A stretch of 64,000 nt of DNA, taken from assembly GCA_021234535.1 (NCBI GenBank), contig CM037829.1:32673976-32737975 (forward strand), given 5' to 3'. Positions 44,601 through 55,511 of this stretch are shown one piece after another. The position numbers and the translations under genes were made by a program. The notes beneath the pieces are model-generated. The model made no database searches, had not been told where the DNA came from, and worked only from the letters and a program-made list of their open reading frames with translations. This DNA comes from Stichopus chloronotus (lineage: Eukaryota; Echinodermata; Holothuroidea; Aspidochirotida; Stichopodidae). Position 1 is the first letter of the stretch. The number at the start of each line of letters is the position of its first letter.

Positions 44601-47108
44601 GTCTTTTGCAGTTCTCTAAAAATGCTCCAGATTGCGGTAAATCTGCAGATTTCAAAATTGTCCAGGGGAAATGCCCCCAGACCCCTAGCAACTTCATGCT
44701 TACAGCACGCGCCAGCCGCTTCCGTACTTGGAAAAAGGTCCACATCTTGGAAAAAAGACCCACCCCTCCACATGGGCTGGCTACGGGCCTGCTATTGGTA
44801 GAACTACTACCTGGTGTCAAAGGTCAACTCTTCTCTTGTCTTATATACTCATTATCATAATGGCAGTTTCTATGATTTAAAACTAACCAGTTGGGTTGTA
44901 TCCTCTAGCTATGCCGACGAAGTTAGTTTTACTCGTCTGGTAGTTGAAGGAAAATTCTACCGTGTATTTCGCCTCGATTATGTAAGTGTTTATTCCTATC
45001 CTGTTTACTTTATTTCTCTTCAGTATGTGAACAGAAGTGTCAGAACTGTGGACAGTTGGACACGCAGCAATGCAGCTGCACATGCGCAGATGGATGGTGG
45101 GGCGCTGATTGCTCAAGTGAGTAACATGTCTATAGGATTTGCAGCAGAAAAAGAAATCTTTTCCCTCCGTTTGTCTGAGAGTCATCAGATAATGAACGCA
45201 CGGTCGACAGGCCAATACGCCCATCAACCTGGATGGGCCTCCGTTTTCGTCACAGTAAATAGCCTGGTTACAGATATGCGACATTTTGTATGATCTTAAC
45301 CACTCAAAAATAAGAGCATCACTTTCATCTCTAGCCTTCTGCTGTTTAGAGTCAAGAGGATCTTTATACCCCCCCCCTCCCCCTTTAAAAAAAAAAAATC
45401 AACCCAATTTACTTTGCTCTTCCATAGTATGCTTGTCTGCTGTGAAATAAGTCGATAAAACACGGTGTTCTTCAACCTAAATATTCGTAACTGTTGTTGT
45501 TGTTTTATTTTTGTTTTTTGTTTTTTTTTTTGGTGTTTTTTTTTTTTTACTGCTTCTTCAATCTCTTACAGGGGAATGTGTCGATACCCACCGTTACTGC
45601 AACGCTAATCCGGGATGGCCGGGCCCAAGCTCTTGTGTGTGGGCTCCATATATCCCACTGGAGTGTCCACTTATGTGTGGGTTGTGCAGTAAGTTATCGT
45701 AAAGTTTATTCATCTTCATACTATTGGCGTTTACTATCTTATTAAACAGGTTCTAACCATGATACCAAAATACATGTATTTCGTCGAAAAATGCATGATT
45801 GTAGTGTAGTCTTTCACATTTTGAATTCCAAGTTTACAAAATCGTTAGTAAAACAGTTGCACTGACCTTTCAGTAAAGAATAACTAAATTAAGTACGAAA
45901 AGACACAAGAAAGAGGGGGGGACCATACAAACAGGATTCTTAACTCGAAGCAATGAATTCCCTTTGAATGCCCTGCCCGTATCCGGTACTACTATCTAAT
46001 TATGTAAACAGGAAACATAAAACAAAGGCAAAACGCCTCAGCTTAAGGGAGGGGGCACGGTCAACATGGTGCCTGGGGATTTTCGTCTGTACATAATTGT
46101 TGTTTTTCAGTATATTGTAGTCAACGTTCTGTCCATGATACTGTCGTGTCAGTTAAAAGGACCGGAAGCCTACCAGTCCACGTTTTTTAAAAAGTATTGG
46201 GCCTAATGTAACGAAACATCACGAACAACTAACTCAGGAGTGGTTACATAAGCTGGATTGGATGTATGATCACCCTTTTTTCATGGTTGATAAACTTCAA
46301 ATTTGGTGGGAAGGTGCCATTAGGTGAGCCAGGTATATTGCAGCTAGTATAGTCTTCCGGAAGCAAAATCCAGCAGTCCAAGAAAAATAAACATACATAT
46401 GCTTTTGTTAATGACTTAGCGTTTATCACATATAACGTGACACTATCACAGATAAACTGAGTACTCATTGTTCAATAGTCATGATAATTAGGGCCTACTA
46501 CATTTACTGAGGTCAAAGGTTACTAATAATCACGTGCAGTATACTTCATTAACCGATTGTTTCTTACTAGAAAAAAAAGAAGAATCAATTGCTTTCAGTT
46601 TCATAGCAACGTTAACTCGCACCATCTAGCCGTTCTTCGAAAAATTTCCATTCACCCTACTTCCGACTTAACTCTTTATAGCTTACCGTTCGTTTCAATG
46701 GGACCTTGTCCACTTATGTTACTCTGTTAAACGTTATGGTGAAAAATCACTACTCTTTTAGAGTGAAATTAAGAACCAATCTCAATTTGGAGTGAAAGAT
46801 TTTAATCGAAAGCTTCATTCTGACTGTTTTAGAGTGAATATTCAATATCAATTTTGGGATCATTGCCAAATTCACTTTTTGGAATTTAGAGAGAAAAGAT
46901 TGAAAACATTACATACTTTCAAGAAATACTTAAAAATTTCATTATGAATATTCACTGGTAAGTTTCTTTTTTTGTGTGTGCTCACGTTGCCCATTTTGTG
47001 TCTGATTTTGTTAATACGAATTAATTGTTATTTTTAGAGGCATGCAACAACGTAAACAAGCATTCGGAAGATTCTTGCTGCCACTCCCGATGTATTACAA
47101 CAATGTAA
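38523..47108 (+). CDS. CAP - EGF-like - ShKT protein, predicted short form (336 aa)
   Basis: Uses the same first seven exons, then exon 47038-47108 instead of 47511 onward. Both exons enter in phase 1 with AG, giving Lys 314 either way. The short exon adds a Cys-rich tail ([18 protein letters not shown]) and stops at TAA 47106-47108. AATAAA follows at 47145-47150. Expression of this form is inferred, not shown. Confidence 0.6.
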
Positions 47109-50100
47109 TATCAAGTATTCAGTTGAATTCTCGAAAGAGACCGAAATAAATTCAGTTCAGAAAAAATAAATAAAAATAAGCACAGCTCGGTATATTGTCC
47201 TCTTGCCCATGCATCTTTTATAGACTATTAATAAGTACAGTCATGCATTGCATTACAGTTGTGCTATTTTGATTGACTCAACGAACCGGAGATTCAAATT
47301 CAAATTATATTTCACATACACTTGCGATATTGAAAAACAGTAGAGTACGTTAAAGAATGTAATACATACAAAGGACATTAGAGGAGATATAATTGTTTTA
47401 CGAGCTAGCTACCTGTTTAGTGGTAAATGGAAAAAATGTAGAAGAGTACGAGGACAGAGACATACTTAATGTCACCTTTTTTCTTTTTATTCTTTTTTTT
47501 TCTTTGCCAGAGGGTGGTGATCGAAGTGCGACTTGTGGTAAGTATTGTGTTGGTCATAGAAGTTGAAACAGGAAGAACAATGATTTCATACCACCTGTGA
47601 GGCCTTCAAGCCACAAATTTGTATACCAAGTACACAAGAACGTAACAGTCTGAGGGCGTTATACATTCTCTAATGTCAACTTAATTCGTTCGAAATGATT
47701 ATGAATATTATGTGTCAAACTTGCGTTTTCCTGAAGATGTTATAGCAAACAACGCACAGTTTCGGTGTTTAAGAGTAAGCGCCTACTAGAAACAAAACAC
47801 CTTGGAATGTAAACTCTTATTTTAAGGTCGGGTGTACCGTGACTGTATACGTTGTCCCGAGAAATACACACCTATATTTTCTTCTTTTTCTTTCTTTTTC
47901 TGTACAATGCAAGCGCCCTCACGTTGTCCTTTTTGCCGCTTTTCATGATGGCAGATTGGCACTACATCCAGTCAGCATTCTTCTGAGCTTCCATTTCTAG
48001 TATAAGCCTAATGTTGTAGTTCCCATGGTTGTCGCTGCAGGGTATAAAGTGTTGGGACAATTCTTCTTTAGTTGTGATGTATGATTACCTGGCATGATGA
48101 AGACATGATAGCATTTGAAGCAGTGATGTTACCTATTACACTTTAGTGACTATTTTAGTCCTGTTGAACTTTCAATGTAACTAACCGAAGAGTTGGAATA
48201 GTTAGGCATTGAATTTAATGAATAATATCTAACAAATAAGTAATTGCAAATAATTAATAATTCGTTACAGTTGAAACAGTAACCCCAAACCGTACATTAA
48301 TCTTAACTTGGTTGGAACTATTCTTTTTTTTCTAAAAGATGAGAAATGTTTCTCAGACAGAAGGTTTAAATGCATGAATGAAAAGCCAAACGCATGAAGG
48401 ATCATAACGATGTGAAAAATTAGTTAATTATTTTTTATCAGATCTAACTTTAAGAGGAAAAGTAAAAGGAAAAATATTGTTCAGCTGAAAATCAAAATGG
48501 TACTCATGATATGCCGCCAATATAGTTACACATCTGTGGCTGTCGACGTTTGCTTACATCAACATATATATTTTTTTACTTAAGTGTTTACCTATATATA
48601 CGAGTGTCAACTTTAAAAATGTATTGGTTGAAGGAAAAGGGTACTTGCTGCAGTGAGCCTATATGTATCTGTACATAGGGCCTACAGGTATGTTACGATT
48701 TTATTGCATTTGTCATAACATATATATCCTGTTTCTACTTGTGTGAAATAAACGTGATATATCCGTAAATGGTAATACAATTTAAGACAGGCCAAGCAAA
48801 AGGATACAGGCTGTATGGAACATTAATCTTTCAACACGTGTTAAATAACATCGACAACGTAATTTCTCATGCAGAGCCTTCTGGTGATGGTAACAACGAA
48901 GATCCCTTATGTAACTTGAAGTACACTGCATTTGCTTTCATCGACGGCAAGTTCTATGCTTTTCAGGTAAATTACTTTAAATTGAGAGAGTCAGCGATAA
49001 GGCTATAGCATATATGGCGAGACGTTTATGCCCGCAGTCGAGGGGGGAGGGGGGGCGGAGTTGAAAGGTTAAAGCTCCCTGAAACATTTCTCCCCTAGAG
49101 AGTTTGAAAGTTTGCCATTGACTTAATACATTTTTACACATTTGGTCCCACGTGAAAGTTTTTTGCGCGAAAATTCATAACATGATGAGTGTCGAAATTC
49201 ACTGAAAAATATGAGGCATAGCATCACCTACACAGAAAAGCAGGTGAACGTTGCCGCATGCAGGGCTTCAGAAAGATCCAGGCGTGCTTATATAATGCCA
49301 TGGGTAAACCCACATTGGCTGTGCTGTGGAAGCATTCGGACAATAAAATTTAAATTACTTGTTTATTTGGTCATTTTCATCACTTTTATGTTTCAACAAG
49401 CGACGTATAAATTCTTCATACTTGTCGATATCAAAGGTATTCCTGCATGCAAGTCGACGAATTTCTTGGTATTGGCTGGGGTAGTTGCATCCTATGGCCA
49501 CCATTTTCCAGCCCCCCCCCCACCTCCCCGCACCCGAGCATGTCCAACAACTTATAGTTGTCGGCATAAAACTGGAGTTTGAATTTGTCAGTTCTAAAAG
49601 GTGGGTATATCCATCTGGCAAGAATACAAAGAAAGAAAGAAAATAATTGGTTCATCTTCTCTCTCTATGTCAACAAACTTTCTAGGGATCCAAACTTTGG
49701 AGATTTAGGGGAAATGGAAGATTGATCTCCAACAGAAAGGGCGACAAAGCCAAAAAGTTCTTCAAGAAACTACCAAAGTCGCCGGCGGGAGCGTTTGTTT
49801 ACGGTAACGGAAACGTTGGGTTTGTAAAAGGTAAATATACAGCTCCAACTGATATTGAAACAACAAAGTTTAACTTAAGATAAGGAAATCAAAACTTAAG
49901 GGTGAATTTATGTTTCAGACCGACATAAAGGCCTATAAAATGAATAAACGATATAATCGAGGATGGGACTAATGGGGGTGGGGGTGGGGAGACGGGGGAG
50001 GTAGATTTTCATAAAAATGAGCGGAGGGTATAAAACAATTCGCTCTTCAATAAATCTCTCCGTCCAGAACATCTCCATCCCTGTATAGTTACAGCTATTT

Positions 50101-52000
50101 GGATATACTTTTCACTGTGCTATTCTAAACAAAAAATTCTCCCTGATATTAACATTGAATGATTTGATAATTAATGTAGTGAATATTTTTCCAAACTGAA
50201 TTCCTACACATATATTCAGTCAGAAGTTTCTCTGAACGTAACTTTCACCATTTTGCATCTAACACACCTTACAAAACAAAATTTCTCAAAGGGGAGGGGC
50301 TCTTTCCATGAGATGGCGCCATACTCTTAGATCCCTCACCAATCCAACCCCTACACCAAAACGAGTATATAGACCCGCTTGGATATAAAGTGATGGTTGC
50401 TATGCTGAGAGGGTAACTATAAATATGAACCATAAAAGGGGATTACGAATGAATTTTGCATTTTAAAAGACACCAACATGGCATACAAAAGAAAATACGT
50501 TCAATCATCGTTAAACCACGCAGTCTCATCAATAAACATATACCAAAACTTCATCTCCTCAAAAAGTTATGCATGTAATGACTAATGGAAGATGCATCAT
50601 TTGAATTTTGAAAAGTTTGGATGAACAAATTATTGTTGAGCAACAGATAACTGCATTTCTATCTGTGAGAAGCTTATTTCTTGAAAAGAAGGCTAGTGTC
50701 CTTCCTCATTTTGAATATTCTATCACTCTTTGTCCATAAACATAGGTTTTAAAAATATGGATGTTTTCTCTCAAACAAACGCCCTATTTCCCTTTAAATG
50801 TGACAACGGCATTTATCAATGCTATACTCCAATCAAAACCATACTTTCCCAATGTGGAAAATTTCTAATATTTTCGGAGCAATCCCGGTAAGTGATAAAC
50901 ACTTAGCAAGACAGTAATTTCATGAATCATTGTTATCATTACAATCTTTTTGTAATTGTTTGTTAATGTTTGTAAATCAATTTTGAGATTTTTTTTCCTA
51001 TTTGATAACCACGTAGGAAGCAATATTTACGTCTACTCCGGTAAAACTCTGGTGTCTGGCTATCCAAAATCGTTACAATCACTTGGCTTGCCGAAAAATT
51101 TCAAGGCGGCTTTTCATCGTCCCGACGAAGGTAAGGGAGGGAAAACCTATTTCATGAAAGGAGACAAGGTGTGGCGCTATGACGAAGCCAAAGAGAGACT
51201 AGACAGCGCTTATCCGAAGTTGATCAATGCTGTCTTCCCAGGACTGAGAAGTGATCCTTCCGGAGCCTTTCATGACAGTGAAGGTATGATCAACTTGTTT
51301 TATCTTATTTATGAATTTGATTTCTTTTCCAACTTCCTTAGTATTATTTCGTTTTACATTTGGTGAGAAATACCACTGAAGATTGATAATCGTAATTCAC
51401 GGACCCCCCCCCCCCCCCCGCCACCTAAAAAAACTGATGACAGGCCTTGTAAGTGATGTTAACTATTATTTGCTGTTTGTTACGTTGATATTATAGTCTA
51501 TCTGGAGTAGATGGAAATGTTGCTTTGGGTGTAGGGAGTATGCTCAGCGCATGCCACACCTATACTATCAAACTTATGACGAGTGAAGTAATAATATCCA
51601 TGCTTATATAGCCTCATAAATTAAGTTAACTGAATTTCTTAAAACTCTCCATCTTTAAGAGTTTATTTTGGATTTTACGTGAAAGTCCGTACGTAAAATA
51701 CATGTACCGTACTTTCAGATGAGAAAGAATTACATGCACTGACACCCTCATACAGCCTTATATTCAGAGGGTGGGTACTAGTTCACTCAACACGGTGTAT
51801 CCATGGTGAACAGCAGAGGTACCCTGCAGGAGGCCTGCATTTTGCACATATAAGTAGTACATGACGTCATTTTTTTATTTTTATTTAAAGGTACTCTCCA
51901 CGTGGTGTTCAGTAAGAAGTACTTCACCGTATCTGGGGACAACAGCATCTCATCAAAATCCAAACCCATCAGCGGTAAACTTCGAATTCCAGACTGTTAG
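38523..52000 (+). CDS. Secreted CAP - EGF-like - ShKT - hemopexin protein, long form (526 aa)
   Basis: Twelve exons join in one frame: 38523-38780, 39875-40120, 40477-40580, 41865-41956, 42958-42987, 45024-45116, 45572-45688, 47511-47537, 48875-48966, 49686-49830, 51017-51283, 51891-52000. Order: signal peptide (1-23, [13 protein letters not shown]), CAP domain (about 60-205), CAP hinge (204-236), EGF-like module with [10 protein letters not shown] (245-273), ShKT six-Cys module (277-313), hemopexin propeller (335-526). In the propeller the first Cys (335) and the last residue Cys 526 sit where the family's closing disulfide is (established). All modules are extracellular, so a secreted matrix or defence role is inferred. 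No protease or heme site is claimed. Start chosen at 38523 because TTCTAG just before it looks like an acceptor of a 5' UTR exon; an in-frame ATG at 38472 is less likely. Confidence 0.8.
39405..39690 (-). mobile_element. MITE-like TTAA element, copy C (diverged)
   Basis: Reverse-orientation relative of copies A and B, recognisable from shared runs (GGGTGAACAAATT, GAGACATCATTTGAGTTTTG) and a GGGAAATAG end. Interrupted by an A-rich insertion near 39470-39500. In the first coding intron of the CAP gene. Confidence 0.55.
39875..40120 (+). CDS. CAP gene exon 2 (CAP core)
   Basis: Residues 87-168: [40 protein letters not shown] and CGHYTQ. Candidate CAP cavity residues are His107, Gln121 (Glu in the GEN form), Glu146 and His165. 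Confidence 0.95.
40477..40580 (+). CDS. CAP gene exon 3 (CAP signature 1 and 2)
   Basis: Residues 169-203: [16 protein letters not shown] and [10 protein letters not shown]. With exon 2 it forms the CAP signature HYTQVVWA, split across the intron. Confidence 0.95.
41557..41668. repeat. Perfect 22-bp inverted repeat around a TA/CA microsatellite
   Basis: Left arm 41557-41578 and right arm 41647-41668 are perfect inverted repeats (core TTTCTTTTGTTAGGCCTA). The 68-base loop is (TA)n(CA)n(TA)n. In the intron before CAP exon 4. Confidence 0.9.
41865..41956 (+). CDS. CAP gene exon 4 (CAP C-terminus and hinge)
   Basis: Residues 203-234: [18 protein letters not shown] and ECYNGLC, the usual post-CAP PYxxGxPC hinge. 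Phase 2 to 1. Confidence 0.93.
42958..42987 (+). CDS. CAP gene exon 5 (30-base micro-exon)
   Basis: Encodes LCSDHNERC, completing the hinge. Acceptor TTTCACTAACAG, donor GTACGT, phase 1 to 1, so it could be skipped without a frameshift. Confidence 0.75.
42988..45023. other. CAP gene intron with degraded transposon sequence
   Basis: No exon seen. Fragments with GTAGCTAGGGGCTCGG (43490) and TAGCCAAGACGGGGGCG (44012) look like worn copies of common marine-invertebrate repeats. Confidence 0.5.
44470..44570 (+). repeat. GCGCCAAC repeat family, intron copy
   Basis: GCGCCAACCAGTGGTGGCGC then TCCGCTTAGATAGTCTTCAC. GCGCC and GGCGC are inverted repeats within the core. Related degenerate TE sequence surrounds it (about 44000-44800). 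Confidence 0.6.
45024..45116 (+). CDS. CAP gene exon 6 (EGF-like module)
   Basis: Encodes [18 protein letters not shown] then [12 protein letters not shown], an EGF-like pattern ending GWWGxxC. Phase 1 to 1, the classic symmetric module exon. Confidence 0.88.
45572..45688 (+). CDS. CAP gene exon 7 (ShKT module)
   Basis: Encodes a six-Cys ShKT domain (Cys 277, 284, 296, 306, 310, 313; ends ECPLMCGLC). Such modules are common in secreted animal proteins; no toxin activity is implied. Phase 1 to 1. Confidence 0.9.
47038..47108 (+). CDS. CAP gene alternative terminal exon 8a
   Basis: Acceptor TGTTATTTTTAG; encodes a 22-residue Cys-rich tail and stop TAA. No downstream splice in any donor position keeps frame into exon 47511, which argues for a terminal exon. 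Confidence 0.6.
47145..47150 (+). promoter_or_regulatory. Poly(A) signal AATAAA of the short form
   Basis: 37 bases after the TAA stop; further AATAAA copies lie at about 47164-47176 in an A-rich run. Confidence 0.5.
47511..47537 (+). CDS. CAP gene exon 8b (27-base linker exon)
   Basis: Encodes GGDRSATC between the ShKT and hemopexin parts. Strong polypyrimidine tract and TTTGCCAG acceptor, donor GTAAGT. Phase 1 to 1. It is the joint that makes the fusion. Confidence 0.7.
47538..48874. other. CAP gene intron, nothing recognised
   Basis: AT-rich, no exon or clear repeat found. Confidence 0.5.
48875..48966 (+). CDS. CAP gene exon 9 (hemopexin blade 1, first part)
   Basis: Encodes [19 protein letters not shown] followed by FYAFQ, the FxxxGKxYxF start of a hemopexin blade; phase 1 to 0. 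Confidence 0.85.
49686..49830 (+). CDS. CAP gene exon 10 (hemopexin blades 1-2)
   Basis: Encodes [34 protein letters not shown] and GFVKG. The KLWRF motif is typical of the blade's second strand. Confidence 0.9.
50436..50793 (-). mobile_element. MITE-like TTAA element, copy D
   Basis: Reverse-orientation copy ending GCCCTATTTCCCT followed by TTAA (50794-50797). Internal sequence tracks copy B closely (GATGCATCATTTGAATTTTG, GAGAAGCTTATTTCTTGAAA). The left end is less conserved. In the intron before the third hemopexin exon. Confidence 0.65.
51017..51283 (+). CDS. CAP gene exon 11 (hemopexin blades 2-4)
   Basis: Encodes [59 protein letters not shown] and PSGAFHD, very typical of hemopexin repeats. 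Confidence 0.95.
51891..52000 (+). CDS. CAP gene exon 12 (hemopexin blade 4, stop)
   Basis: Encodes [18 protein letters not shown] and ends in LRIPDC then TAG. The last residue Cys is placed as in MMP hemopexin domains. Confidence 0.9.
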
Positions 52001-53223
52001 GGGGACAGTCACAGTATATACGTAACGAAGAACTTGTTTCGATAAATCATTTAGGTTTTGTATAGGACATATCACAGGGATAAAAGACGGTGAAATCTCG
52101 ATAGCTTTATTTTGAAGGAGTTTTACCAAAGCTGATTCCTTTTTTTTTATTTTGATTGCAATGATTACTGTGTTTTTTTGTTTTTGTTGTCGCTGTTGTT
52201 TATGGTGATGTCTAGTAGCAAGTGCTATGAAACTATAACTATTTCAAATCGATAAAACTTACGTAAACGTGGACAGACACCAGTCAAAAATTATAGGTCA
52301 TGTTCACATTATTTTCTTGTTATGCGAATTAACGTAAATCTAATTTCGTTATTAATGATAGCGCAGTCATGTGTTGAAACCAGTCATTTCGGTTTAGTTT
52401 CTTGGCTCAAAATTTTCTTAGACATGTTTCCTCTTTCATTCTTCCTTTCGTCATTCATTCAAAGAAATTGCCCAGATAAGGTTAACTTGTGCAGAGGATA
52501 TGTTTAACAATTTCCCCTAATCGTGAGATACGCGTTACCTCGTATAAAATTCTTTCCTCTCCACGTGGAAAAATCTCCTCTCGTCTTCACCCCGCAGAAA
52601 TATGTGAATGTTACTGCAAAACGGATGACACTACCCCCCCCCCCCATGAATGTATACAGATAATTGGTCTGTAGTAAGATTTGCTGCAGTCCACCCCTAG
52701 TATGTGGAAGGGGAGCCCCCTCCCCCACCATGCTTATACCATTGATCTCGTAGAAGTCTATTGACTATTCCCACCTAGTCCTCGCAGAATTTCCATAATG
52801 TGTTAAAGTCATGTCTCGAGATAACTCTTTGTTGCATGATAGAACATGAGGTGATATCGAGTCACGCCATCACGGTTAGGGTTTGTTCCTTCGATGAAAA
52901 CGTATCATGTATGATATCATGTGAGGATTGGCTGACTGTTAAATACCATCTCCGATTTGCTTTAGGTGAAATTAATCATAATATGGAAATACAAAGAAAG
53001 TTGCACTTGTCATAGTATCTAGTGACTTTCCTATTGTATTTGCTACAGTACAGCAGATGCGTTTGCGCATCGATCCCATAAACTATGTGGCAGAAATATT
53101 TTCAAGATCAACTTGCTTGACAAGCACGATATGTTTAGATCTTTCTCTTAATACGGCTTTCTTAACATTTTCAGTTGTTTGATTTAAGGCAAGTGTTGAC
53201 CAGTTTTGATGTGTGGTTTTCTG

Positions 53224-53229
53224 AATAAA
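53224..53229 (+). promoter_or_regulatory. Possible poly(A) signal AATAAA of the long form
   Basis: First clear plus-strand AATAAA after the TAG, implying a 3' UTR of about 1.2 kb. Inference only. Confidence 0.3.
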
Positions 53230-54479
53230 GGTACATGGCTGCTTGAACGGCTGTACTCAAAACTGGCTCATTTCGTGATTTAGTCTCGAAGTCTGTGTGA
53301 GTCCCAAACCAATTGCCTTCTTAACATGAGATCACATAGTTCTTGCACTATAAAAGTCTGCAGCTATCCGACAGAAAGTTTGACATGTATATACGAAATA
53401 TAAGCTGAACTTGTTTATCAACGGCATTTACCAACTTGAAGGATGGTTTCGAACATCTCAGCAAGGAAATGAATAAAACTAAGCAGATTCTCGGGTTTCC
53501 CTATCCATCGCGTGTTCAATTCATGACAAGTGAATGTGTTCAGACTCGTGTGGAAAAAAGATAACATTTGAATTATGTCCCTTAGTGTCAGCTTTGTGCA
53601 AAACAGAATGTCATTTTTAACGAAATATTGATAATTACCAGGGGCGCCACCAGATGCACAAACAGCACAACGTGGGTTTACCAACTTTGTTTTTTACACT
53701 CCACCTTCCTCCTCCAAGACCTAGAAATACTGTAAATATTTATATAATTTAATATTTCATTAAAAATAAGCAAAGCGGAAGGTATATGCTGAAAACGACG
53801 CAAGCAAAAATTAGAGAAAGATCATAAGATATTGATTGAGATTTAGAATAATGATTGACCAATCATTAGTTCAATACGTTTGCTGAGACGCAGTCTAGGC
53901 TATCTATAAGGAACTATTTTTTTTCTAAATATCGGTGCCACTATTTCTACAGAAAAGGAGGTACCGATGTTGAAAATTTAAATATGACATTACGCTCAAT
54001 TGTGTTATGATATACGATTAAAGTGACTTTTGATATAATGGCAGTCGACTACTAAACAACCCTTTGATCTATAAAATTAATTTTAATTGTCCCCACATTC
54101 GTACATTATTATGAGATAACCTATGTCTGATACTGACTTTGAAATTTCCAGAATCAACAAATTTTCCAAAATATTTTCCAAAGTCGTCAAATTTAATTTT
54201 CCCTTTTCGAAAAGTTTCCTTGAAAAGTTGAATCACTTTATGTGCTTGTAATGCGTTCGCATCATAGTATATATGTGCTATACATCGTCATGTTCAAGTT
54301 GGGTGATATCTGTAGAAAGTTTCTGTGCATGCCATTCAGTGTGTGTCACACAGCCGATTCAGCCAAGGGGAGGGGGTAACAATTTAGTGTCCGTTATTTA
54401 AAAAAAAACTAAAATTATGTCTTGCACACGTAGTTTACCCCCGTCCTCAAGAATTAAGGCCATCTATTGCTTCACACAC

Positions 54480-54900
54480 CAACAGCATGCAGCAGTGGCG
54501 TCAATAGGACTTGCTAACCGGGGGCACGGTAAGGGTGAAAACAATGATTTGGGGGATTCGAGATGTGAATACTTTGCAACATAGAAGGCGGATTTCTAAT
54601 TTTGATACATCCCTCAAAAATCTCTGAAAATATGGTTCGTCTGCACCTGTTGACTTCTTCCTGGTGACGCCCATGGCATCTATTGAACCAAATAGCATTT
54701 GAGAGATGCGTGGTTGTGGGCACGTTCGCCAACAACGCTTTTGAGGGACGTCAACCGTGAAGCTTGGACAGGCAATTTCCTGCGTTTTTTATCCATACAT
54801 ATTCTGGTTCACTCCGCGCCAACTCACAGTGGAGTTCCGCCTAGATAGTATTTCCACAATTTCAGCTATAATGTGATGATGGGCCCTGCTGAGTCACTCC
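54480..54900 (+). repeat. GCGCCAAC repeat family, downstream copy
   Basis: Contains AGTGGCGTCAATAGGACTTG at 54493 and GCGCCAACTCACAGTGGAG then TTCCGCCTAGATAGTATTTC near 54808-54850. Probably a degraded SINE or DNA transposon; class not determined. Confidence 0.5.
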
Positions 54901-55505
54901 CGCCCCCCCCCCCCCCCACCAGTAGAGATGCACCCATATCACTAAGAGGGCTTGCGTCTCATTTTGTTTTTGGTAATTGACTTTCTACACAGTAGGGAAA
55001 TACCCCTTCGCTTAAACTGCTCTCCCATATCTGCTGTACCACTCCCCCCCCCCCCCCCCATCCAAAAGACCAGGATCAGCCAGTGCATAAAAATACTTCA
55101 AAAACTTAATATTCGGACATCGAAAACCACTTCTCAGTCGCTTCATTTGCTTGTTCCGACGGGTCACTTGCTATCGAATTCCCCATTCCATCACACCTGG
55201 GGAAGGAGTGGAGGAGCCTAGTCTTCAGCTGCTGACTGGGCCCTTTTTCCTAAATCAGTCACTGCTTCTCGGGCCTCTTACAAAAACAAATGGCGAATGA
55301 TAGTTTATGTAAATCATTTGCCCGCTCTTTTGTTGGGTGAAAGGAAAATTGGGGGTAGATAAATCCCCCAGTAGACCCTGGTCCCTGTTCCCTATCCCTT
55401 TTCTTTCTGACCCACATGGTATGAAATTCCCATGCATCTATCAGACACATGTCTGCGAAGGCATTGTGTGCAGCACGACAACCATCTTTTTTTTTTCTTT
55501 AAAAT

Positions 55506-55511
55506 TTTATT
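55506..55511 (-). promoter_or_regulatory. Possible poly(A) signal AATAAA on the UBE2S strand
   Basis: Minus-strand AATAAA about 2.7 kb after the UBE2S stop. If used, the UBE2S 3' UTR would cover 55.5-58.25 kb, a stretch otherwise without features. Weak inference. Confidence 0.25.

Larger units (their letters stand above)
52001..55505. other. Intergenic / 3' flank of the CAP-hemopexin gene
   Basis: No coding exon is supported. Holds poly-C runs at 52635, 54903 and 55044 and the repeat copy at 54480-54900. Confidence 0.5.

Noticed and set aside
44814..45293. 159-codon plus-strand ORF and its antisense partner
   Set aside because: Overlaps the EGF exon in a different frame; the Cys-rich frame with good splice sites is the real one.
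47038..47108. Reading this exon as an internal exon leading to 47511
   Set aside because: The GTATTA and GTAATA donor choices give either an immediate stop or the wrong frame; a terminal exon fits better.
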